Positions 55,133 through 64,000 of a stretch of DNA of 64,000 bases are shown in pieces. Numbering within the stretch: position 1 is the first letter of the stretch; every line of letters starts with the position of its first letter. Source of the stretch: Phlyctochytrium arcticum (lineage: Eukaryota; Chytridiomycota; Chytridiomycetes; Chytridiales; Chytridiaceae); contig JAHLKI010000002.1 in the NCBI GenBank assembly GCA_025602905.1, positions 124,001 to 188,000 of the forward strand, read 5' to 3'. The translations under genes and the position numbers were made by a program. The notes under the pieces are model-generated. The model was not told the DNA's origin. It saw nothing but the letters and a program-made list of their open reading frames with translations, and ran no database searches.

Positions 55133-55780
55133 TTACATAGCATCATCATCGTGCTCAGGGAGTGTGCAGACGTCTCTATACTTGTTCAAAATTTTGGCTG
55201 CTTGAGTTGCCCGCCGTACCAGATGTGATATATGCCCTCCTCTGCCCAACTTGATGACCACCCCTAAAATTGCCGGCAGTAATGTCCAAATGTCCGTCTT
55301 CTCCGCCAAGGCGTCTATGGTCGGTCCTATTCTTTGTGGATGAGAGCAAGTTTGTGCAGGCCACCTGGGCCAAGGGTCCGGGGCAGTGTAATTCGAACTC
55401 AGAGAACAATATCTTGCCCCAAAGAGAGAATATCCCAGATACAAGTTACAGAAGTAAAAAGGAAGATGCCTATACAACTATCTATTCGAGGATTTTTTCC
55501 AGTCGCTTCAAAAATCCAAGAATCAACCTCCACGCGTTTTACCACCTCCCGCAGTACATCAAACACATCACTCTCATCAGAGCCTCGATGCCCAAATCCG
55601 CAGAATACACCCCAGCTTGCCCTGGCAACTAGTTCACCTTCTCGGGGATACACTCAGCGCACGATTCCCAGCCTATTGCGAGCGGCGGGAATGATGGTGC
55701 TACGACAATGGAGCGGTCACCTCGACACCACCAGCCGGCCATCAAGACGTCGAGTTGCTAAACGCCTGGGATAAGCTCCA
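55133..55780 (-). CDS. Possible small protein with hydrophobic segments
   Basis: Low-confidence gene. Minus-strand frames contain FDVLREVVKRVEVDSWIFEA, then IGIFLFTSVTCIWDILSLGQ in one frame, and IDALAEKTDIWTLLPAILGV followed by HISHLVRRATQAAKILNKYR in another, ending at 55133. These look like exons of one protein with one or two hydrophobic helices, vaguely like a peroxisomal PEX11-type layout. I could not find convincing splice sites joining them, and the start is unknown. Confidence 0.3.
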
Positions 55781-56262
55781 GACGACCAGAATACAAATAC
55801 TGTTACTTAAAAGCCGAAGGATAGAATAGACGCATTGTATCAATGCACTTAGAAGTTACCAATGTTGCCGTTGACGAGATATCATAATCACTGAATAGAA
55901 TATGGAAAGATAGAGGAAATTAAACCGCTCTGAAGCTATCTAATTCTGATCTTTGTTCGTTGCATCGAGAAATTTGCCTAGTGGAGGCCACAATGCTCTG
56001 TTCCCACGCCACGCGTGAAGATCGTATAGTCGGACTTTCTCAGTCTATCTCTGGGGAATGACAAGATACCTGTCAGATGGTAGCTTCGCAAAGTCGTAAC
56101 ACCTCAATGATGCACTCAGTACTATTGGCATCCCCAACATACTAGGGCGCCTGGTGCGAAGTCAAGCGATGTCTTCAGGTAACAAGTCGCGGACCAAAGT
56201 ATTGTATTGAGTGACATATTACAGATAGAAAGCTATAAGCTACAAGCTAAAGTAAAGGGAAT
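55781..56262. other. Gene-free stretch
   Basis: AT-rich sequence with no supported reading frame or repeat. Confidence 0.45.
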
Positions 56263-56874
56263 TTACAAGTGAGACTTGCCGCTTGGTCTCCCAGTACTGT
56301 CCTCAGCCTGAGCCAATCCACCCGAATGCATGGGGCCGGTACCGGGCGGAGGTGGTACGCCGCCTTTCGAAGGCGTGGTCTGAAAGCCCTTCCGTCGCAC
56401 TTGGGCCCCTTCTGTCTCATCACCACCCCATTCGTCGCGGTGAGCAGCATCTTCCCCATCAAGACGTTTGGGTGCTGAATGGACTGATGACCTTGTCGTT
56501 GCGCGGGCGGCTTCGGTCGCGGATTTGGGCACGATACCCCCTGGAACTTCCTTGTAGCCGCGCAAGTGATTCAAATCGGGAGATGATGAGCCGGAGCGGT
56601 TGGTCGATGATGGTCCACCCGCCGCGTTTTTAGACGACATTGCCGAGACCGGGGCCGGAGCACCGGGGCGAGAAGCAGTCATGTCCCCGTCCGTGGCCAA
56701 TTTCTGACGGTCGCTGCCGGATCTGCCAGCGGGGTAAAGCAATGCATGTTGGGTCAACCATGGCCAACTGTCCAGGAAAAAGCAGACACTTACGCGTGCA
56801 AGGCATTGGCTTCGGCGCGAGGCACGTCCTGCTTGTCGGGATTTTGGGTGTTGGATGCTTTTGTGTAGGACATG
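56263..56874 (-). CDS. Small disordered protein, family unknown
   Basis: Two exons. Exon 1 encodes MSYTKASNTQNPDKQDVPRA and EANALHA with donor GTAAGT. Exon 2, after acceptor GGCAG at about 56728, gives SGSDRQKLATDGDMTASRPG and a Pro/Ser/Gly-rich chain with LRGYKEVPGGIVPKSATEAA, ending GRPSGKSHL. The protein is hydrophilic, about 175 residues, with no membrane or catalytic motif. The only ordered-looking piece is DLNHLRGYKEVPGGIVPKS. No function is proposed. Confidence 0.5.
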   Translation of the reverse strand, partial: HVLHKSIQHPKSRQAGRASRRSQCLARVSVCFFLDSWPWLTQHALLYPAGRSGSDRQKLATDGDMTASRPGAPAPVSAMSSKNAAGGPSSTNRSGSSSPDLNHLRGYKEVPGGIVPKSATEAARATTRSSVHSAPKRLDGEDAAHRDEWGGDETEGAQVRRKGFQTTPSKGGVPPPPGTGPMHSGGLAQAEDSTGRPSGKSHL

Positions 56875-57700
56875 TTTAGTGGGTCTATTAGTTAGCGGGG
56901 GGCATATTTCCTACAGCGACTTTCCTTTTATACTCGAGTAAAAGGCGTGCAGCCCCCATATACGTCAGTGTTTTTCATATGCAAGCCAGCAGGCCCAAAC
57001 CAAACGGATGGCTCATGCAGCGGGCCGCCGTCGCAAGACCCCTTTTACGCGCTACTTCTTGGGTATCTTGGACTCCGAGGTTTCATGCATTTTTGAATAC
57101 ACAGGACAGAGTTCATTGGGGAAAGATACACCTCGTAGAGTGAAAACATACGGCAGACTTTGCGCGGCCATGTCCTTGTTGCCCATCGTCGGCTCCACTA
57201 TCTTGGTCCGAGTCGTGATCGGAGTCCGGGTCGCGTTTGATAATGTCAAAACGGTCACGTGACTTCATTAAAGATTGCGCAGCATCCAGCGGGCTGGCTT
57301 GAGCGGCAATGGGGCACAGTCACGGACACATGCCGGAGATTCCATAATTTCCGAACCAAATGCGCAGCAACGGCACAGCCATGAACGCGCGGTGACGGCA
57401 AGCTTCCATTTCCAGAACCTTGCAACAAAAGGAAGAAACAGCGACAGTCAACCTGGAAATCAAAGAAAGGGAACAACTAACAACACAATCCCCCAACGCC
57501 CAAGCACAGAACTTGTACATACCGTCGGGATTTGTATGATCACGGCTGGGGAGGCCTGTCGTGTTTTCGGGAATCGGGCGGACAATTCGGGCAAACCAAC
57601 GTTCGCTGCATACCCTTGAGCTTGAACGAGTTTGAGAGACCGGGTCTTTACTTAAATCGCCTTGAGAGTGCACTCTCCGGCAACATTTGTCATATCCACC
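56875..57700. other. Divergent intergenic region before GT31 gene
   Basis: About 825 bp between divergent genes. Open frames on both strands (for example around 57008-57262 and 57320-57640) lack recognisable domains. It contains a perfect CACGTG palindrome. Confidence 0.4.
57254..57263. promoter_or_regulatory. GTCACGTGAC palindrome
   Basis: A perfect 10-bp palindrome matching the RTCACRTG class of bHLH (Cbf1-like) sites, 438 bp before the GT31 start and 380 bp before the divergent gene. The call rests on the motif only. Confidence 0.4.
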
Positions 57701-59253
57701 ATGGACTTTCCAGTTACGACCGGTCGTCGCAAATTCGCAGGACCGGCTGCCGCTTCCTTTACACGGCCCCAACACCCTCCCTTCTCGCTCGCTTTGCTGT
57801 TTGCAAACCCTCGTATCCGGTGGTCGGCGCTGGCAGCTGTTCTCGTAGTGTGCCTCTATGTTTCTGTATTCCATCTGGATACCTCTGGGGAAGGCCCACT
57901 GCACCGGTCTTGGCGAGCAACTGGAGCCGATGCTCAAAATCCCCTTATACCCGGTAAAGAAAAGTCACCCATTTCCAATGCAAGTGGGACGCCGCGGAAA
58001 AACACCAAAAACCTTCACTCACCCGTTCCATGGACGGAAATAAATCCGGCGTACGACAAGTTTGCGGTTGCATTAAAGTCGGGTCAAGATGTCGTCTTGA
58101 ACCGCTCGCCCATTCAACTCATGACCTATTTGCGCCCAATAAGAAATCTAATCCTGATTGGGGACGGTACAGTCACAGTGGGTGATATGACCATGATTGA
58201 TGTTGTCGCACAAGTCCTGAAGCCCAAATCCGTCAATTCCAATACCACCGTTGTCAAAAGACGTGATTTAGGTATGCATCGTTTGCTTTAAACCTCATCA
58301 TTTCCCGTTTCTTACTTTTAAATTAAATAGTTGATTCTGACGCACCCAACAACAATGCGACAAGTCTGCGGCGACTCGACCGTCGTGGTGACGCAGTCAA
58401 TCCTGATGAAAGTAGTAAAGGCTGGCGAGCAGACGGACATAAAAATCTGCCTGGATACCGCGAGCTCTACCAACGCTTCCCCGAGGCCGAATGGTTTGTC
58501 ATGCTGGACGACGACACCTATGTCTTTTGGGACAACTTGGCCGAATCTGTGTCCACCTATGACCCAGACACACCCTACTACACTGGGGCAAAAAACATGT
58601 TTGTTGGGTGTGATGGGGTCCGCCAATTCGGCGATGGGCCGTATTTCGCACATGGTGGAAGTGGCATCGTCATGTCTCGCGGAGCGTTACAGCTGATGAT
58701 GTTGGGCGTTGATAAATGCATCGAGCGCTACAAGGATTGCTGGGCGGGCGACGTCCGTACTGCACTCTGCATGCGCGATCAGGGAGTCGTATTAACCAAC
58801 ATGGGCAACTACAACAAAGACCCACCTAATGAGGAATTCCATTACCCGGGCAATCCCTGTCAACCTCCCATCACGTTCCATCACTTGCTGGTCAAACAAA
58901 TCCAGTGGCTCTTTGAGACTGAAAAGAAGATCCGCGCAAAGCGTGGAAATGGACTTGTCAACTTTGCCGATTTGTACGCTGATTGGATCTTACCTACATT
59001 TAACCGTACGACACCTATGGAAACCGGCGTTGATCGCCCAGGTGGCGACTATACGCACTTTTCCACCCAAACGGCAGAAGAATGCTACGAGGCGTGTCGC
59101 AACGACCAGAAATGTGCCTCATTTGTCTTTGATAGCAAGCAGTGCTGGCTCAAAGGCAACATTCCCAATCCCAAACCCGCGGAACGCATGGTTTCTGGAG
59201 TTTTTCCAGACCGTTATTTGTGCCCAACTGTTAGGACGGGCCCTTACCCGTAA
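57701..59253 (+). CDS. GT31-type glycosyltransferase with PAN-like C-terminal domain
   Basis: A Golgi type II membrane glycosyltransferase of the beta-1,3-galactosyltransferase/Fringe-like class (GT31). The N-terminus is cytoplasmic with a signal anchor at about residues 39-58 (RWSALAAVLVVCLYVSVFHL). The catalytic part has LPGYRELYQRFPEAEWFVML followed by DDDTYVFWDNL, where DDD is the metal and donor-binding motif. Then comes YYTGAKNMFVGCDG, GPYFAHGGSGIVMSRGALQL and DCWAGDVRTALCMRDQGV. The tail YTHFSTQTAEECYEACRNDQ, CASFVFDSKQCWLKGN is a PAN/apple-like cysteine pattern, as in some fungal GT31 proteins. One intron at about 58272-58329. The acceptor substrate is unknown. Confidence 0.85.
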
Positions 59254-60269
59254 TTCAGTTGCCGCCTTTTTCCAATCTTATTTCCCGGCTGCGCCGAACC
59301 ATCACCTAATTGAAATCTGTCGCTGTCCCAAATCCTCATCTTGCCCTTCTCTTTTTATTTACTTTCCTAACTTTTGATACCGCAGGTTTACCCATCGGTA
59401 GAACCTTGTATTTTCGGAATTCATTTCCGACCACGTATATTTTTGTACATTTTTAACTTGATGTTAGGAATATTATTATTACTTGTCGCACCCAACCAAA
59501 TTTCTTGAACGCATCGCAAATTCATTTTTTTGGGCTTCAAGAGAGAATACTTCTCTCCGTCCCCTCCACACACGTACATTCACACCGAAAGCCGCGTATC
59601 ACCAGCGTAAGTTGAGGTGGTACTTACATTCGCTGATGCACCACAGGGAACAGAGAAATAAATTGCAGGTCCTGGCACCCAGTCTATCATCACGAATCTG
59701 AAGACCCGCAACATCTATAGAGCGCTCAAAGTGTATAAAGCGTGCTACTCGAGACTCAAGTACAGCACCGGGACATGAATGTGAGACATTGAAGGGCGGG
59801 AAAGAAGACCAATGAGTATATGTATATGTACACCGGGCCCAAGGTTATGCTATAACTTTACGGTTAGACTAGAATAAACTTAACTGTTATAAAGACTACG
59901 CTTAATGGGCAGGAATATAAATAGGAAAATAACTACGGCAGGGCTATGCCTGTGGATTATGATACGCAGGGAAACAATATGAACAGTCAATGCGGCAAGA
60001 GTAATTTGATGCCTATGCCGGAAAATAATGAACTGTCAATGCGACAAAGTTAGTTGGATGCCATGGATGTTGACTCAATAAAGAGCAATGTTTGCCATCC
60101 GCATTCCCTCGCCGAATTCTGTCTCAGACTTTCAGTGCATCCCGTCGTTACTCACCGCTGTTGCCAAGCTAGTGCACCTAATATCCGCGCCGCCGCTCAG
60201 TCCTTTCTGTCGCAGTCTATCCCTCTTGCTTCCTTCTGTGTTTTCGAGAGATAATTACTGCCATTCATC
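59254..60269. other. Upstream region of ERV29 duplicate
   Basis: No gene is supported. Its right part is a diverged copy of the region before the second ERV29 gene. For example, CCATCCGCAT and CCGAATTCTGTC near 60096-60124 recur near 61471-61508 as CCATCCGCAT and CCGGATTCTGTC. Confidence 0.5.
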
Positions 60270-60956
60270 ATGAGCGCCGCCATCAAGGCGTACATGTACA
60301 AACTTGGAGATCTGCTGGAACGAGTCGGTACAGCACTCAAGTACATAACTAGCCATGAGGATTTCAACCTCGGGCTGGTTGTGTTCAGCGTCGTCTGTGT
60401 TTGGGATGCGTGGTCGACTTCATGGAGTATAATGTAAGTTGCGTTTAGCTTGGCTAGCAAATCGTGCGGTGGAGGTTTTCACTATTGGCATTCTCGATGT
60501 CTTGTTTTCTTATTGGTGTTATTGCCATGATAGCGCACAATGGGAACCCATAGTCAATGCCTTCCAACGGCTCCGAGGTATGTGACGACAAATTGGCATG
60601 CTCCGAGGCAGTTATATTAATCATTATATCTCAGGGATCCCCGGTTGCCATCTGAAGTATTCCTTGGATTTCACGTCCTCACCCTGATTGTGGGACCTAT
60701 TGTGGCCAACTTCGAGAAGTACACCAAGTATGCCGTTCTCGCGACGCTTGGGTTTCATGTGTCGCAATCCCTGGTACTTGGTACTCTACTTGACTCTAGA
60801 TTCGTTTTCGGGCGCATGGCAATTGCTGGTTACAATTTGATGTTTTTTAGGCCAGGCACTAATTTCTTCCGAGCTGGAGAAATGCTCATCGCCGTATCCG
60901 CGGTCTTAACGTATCTCTATCCTCGCGATATGCCTCGCTATGCAGCTCACGCCTAG
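60270..60956 (+). pseudogene. Broken tandem copy of ERV29/SURF4
   Basis: It starts MSAAIKAYMYKLGDLLERVG, parallel to MSAAIKPYADKFEDLLERVG of the next gene, and keeps the same intron positions. The third exon (PSEVFLGFHVLTLIVGPIVA, then NFEKYTKYAVLATLGFHVSQ) aligns to the intact copy. Compared with that copy, the start of exon 3 is one base shorter, putting the downstream frame out of register. The homology stops near 60860, and the frame ends in unrelated YAAHA at 60956. The last three membrane helices and the dilysine signal are missing. It is probably a pseudogene. Confidence 0.75.
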
Positions 60957-61737
60957 GCTCCCGATTCTACCCTCTACCTGTGTAAGAAGGAACAAGGACT
61001 GCTCACAAGGAATTTGCAGCTCAATCCCAAAGAATATTTATCACGTGAAATAAAACTTTGATTTGCTTAGGATAGATCATATATAGAAAGAGGATATGCT
61101 TGTTTACTCTCTGTATTAATTGCTGGGTAATATAAAATTCCTTCCCCCCAGGTCGGAGATCAATGGCCATACCGATGATCCTTCCCTCGCTCCCTCCACA
61201 CATACACTCCCTCGAAAAACGCGCAGAAATCTTGGTCACATCGGCCGATGCACGACTGAGAACAGAGTCAAAAATTGCTGGGGACAGTACCCGGTCTACT
61301 CTCGTAAATATGAAGACCCACAACTTACACCGCTAAAACGCATAACGCGTCGGGGCCGCTGGGCCGGGGTCTTTGAGCAAATTTCCCACTCCATGAATGT
61401 GCGACGTTCGATGGCTGCGCCATAATGTCAGGGGCACAGTCGGCGGCAGCAACGCACACCTCCAAAGGAAGTGTTTAGCCATCCGCATCTCCTCGCCGGA
61501 TTCTGTCTAGATTTGCAGTGCGTCCCGTCGTTAACGCTGCTCCCAGTCAAGCGCACCCGATACCCGCGCTCAATTCCTTTTGACTCGACTTCTGTTGCAG
61601 TCACCCACCTCTCATTCTTTTCAGGCTTCGTCGTGCCGCCTCATTGATCACTCACTCCACACAAAGTTCAACGTACCGTTGACTATATCCCACTTGCTTC
61701 CTTCAGCCTTCTCGAGGAACAACCACTGCCTTTCATC
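60957..61737. other. Duplicated upstream region of ERV29
   Basis: No gene is supported. The region shows patchy similarity to 59560-60260, for example ACTCC(C)ATGAATGTG and the CCATCCGCAT block, marking it as part of the tandem duplication. It should carry the ERV29 promoter. Confidence 0.5.
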
Positions 61738-62855
<1,118 letters not shown>

Positions 62856-63133
62856 ATGTAGCGCGGACCATTCGTGTTATACCACTATTCATCGATCAGC
62901 TCCTGCATACTATTCTGCTCAACTTTTGCTTATCCTATTCTATAACATGTGTTAATCTATTTTAATCACCCATGGAATGCAAATTTTGATAGGTGCATTT
63001 CTCTGCCAATTGTGAATTATCAATAGAATGAGCTGCTGTGTACCGAGGCAGCACTTCGCGTTTCTTTCGCCAAGCAATGTGCGCGCTACCCTAACTGCAG
63101 GTGTTTAAACGATGATGAATTTCGCGTATGTAG

Positions 63134-64000
63134 CTATATACAATGAGGGGAGGGACTAGAACAAAGTTCTGACAGTCTATGGAAGAGAAAGTAAACCATA
63201 GTACTCGAGGTCCTCTGTCGTAAAACAATTAGTTCTTGATGAACTGTCCCTATGTAAATTTGCTTTCTCATACCCTCTTCTTTCTGCTTCGTGTCCTCCT
63301 CTTTCCTCTTCTTCTTTTGAGGTGGGGCAGATCGAAAAGCGATCGGTTTACCCGTCTGAAAAAACAATAAGTAGGTGTGTAAAGAATGTTTCATGGTGCT
63401 TACCTTCTTCTTGACTGGCGCACGGGCACGCTCTAGAGCACGTTGAACACGCTCTTCTTGGAGCAAACGCTGCGCTTCCATCTTCTCTTCGCGGAGACGT
63501 TGTCGGCGCTCCTTGTCTTTCAACTTTACAAAAGGTTTAGCCCATTTCCAGCAACTCTTTACAAGCTGTACATTACAGACCTTTTCAGCTTGCTCGACCT
63601 TGTCAGGCGGCATCATCTCAATCGTTTCGAAAAGCTGTTCTAGCCGGTTCTCGATGCTCGTCAGCATCGTGAGCGTACTTAGGCTAGCTTCACTGTCGCC
63701 AATACATCGCCGATATACTTCCTTGACTTTATGATTCAGCTCTTCTAGCAGCTTTTCCTGCGATTCACCACCTAGATTGCCGGTCGAAAACATTCTAATA
63801 CATGAGAGGGGTCAGCTACTCGAAGGATGTGACTGGAGGCGAGATGTGTTTGTACTTGGCACGTTCTTCGAGCATACGCGCTTTATCTTCTTCACGGGCA
63901 ATAGCTGCATTCAGGAAATCGATCTGTTGCTTCAAAGATTGTGTCTCGTGCTCCCTAAAGGCGGACTCAGGAATCGTAACCTTGAGCGTGAAAGTGTCAA
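63134..64000 (-). CDS. CFAP100: CFAP100/CCDC37-type axonemal coiled-coil protein (partial)
   Basis: The gene runs off the window's right end, so only the C-terminal part is visible. Readable exons are FREHETQSLKQQIDFLNAAI followed by AREEDKARMLEERAK, then a segment with LLEELNHKVKEVYRRCIGDS, EASLSTLTMLTSIENRLEQL, FETIEMMPPDKVEQAEK, KDKERRQRLREEKMEAQRLL and QEERVQRALERARAPVKKK. After an intron comes TGKPIAFRSAPPQKKKRKEE. The V.EVYR.CIGD.EA.L.TL.ML..IE.RL..L block and RAR..RP.VFRS.PP-like end are characteristic of CFAP100/CCDC37, a modifier of inner-arm dynein in motile cilia. The very last exon and stop (63134) are less certain. Confidence 0.75.

Overview
The window reads as nuclear DNA of a zoosporic (flagellated) early-diverging fungus, most likely a chytrid. 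The genes are dense, lie on both strands and carry many short GT-AG introns, mostly about 50-100 nt. Fungal housekeeping genes (EDC3, TSC10, ERV29, VMS1, ETT1, Sro7/tomosyn) sit beside two cilium genes, TMEM107 (transition zone) and a CFAP100/CCDC37-type axonemal protein. A cobalamin-dependent methionine synthase and an MCU-type mitochondrial calcium uniporter also fit an early-diverging fungus and not a member of the Dikarya. All calls come from reading the sequence; no search was run.

Layout. 1-7 kb: tRNA-Asp, MZT1, capping protein alpha, translin, VMS1/ANKZF1 and SSU72. 7-12.5 kb: a transposon-rich gap with a PIF/Harbinger transposase remnant, several short dispersed or inverted repeats, an unrecognised gene, a decayed Fanzor (eukaryotic TnpB-like) nuclease gene, and a roughly 0.5-kb unit bounded by direct repeats. 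12.5-19 kb: ETT1, OLA1, TMEM107, and a signal-peptide plus single-membrane-pass surface protein with Gln/Pro-rich repeats. 19.5-22.1 kb: a second transposon island, with a 559-bp element carrying long terminal inverted repeats and a perfect 8-bp target duplication, gag-like and transposase-like fragments, and a truncated Helitron/PIF1 helicase. 22.2-39.4 kb: a TRPY/Yvc1-like channel, PGM3, Sro7/tomosyn, U1-C, a Tim17-like membrane protein, MCU, EDC3 and SmF. 39.5-55 kb: a large low-complexity protein, methionine synthase, AP-1 mu, TSC10 and a large unrecognised protein. 55-64 kb: two poorly defined genes, a GT31 glycosyltransferase with a PAN-like tail, a tandem duplication of ERV29/SURF4 whose first copy is broken, and CFAP100 running off the end.

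Functionally there is no operon-like pathway. RNA metabolism is well represented (SSU72, U1-C, SmF, EDC3, translin, ETT1, VMS1), with membrane traffic next (tomosyn, AP-1 mu, ERV29). Several neighbours are divergent with short shared promoters: VMS1/SSU72, ETT1/OLA1, PGM3/tomosyn and EDC3/SmF. The most unusual content is the Fanzor pseudogene and the element with an intact target-site duplication.
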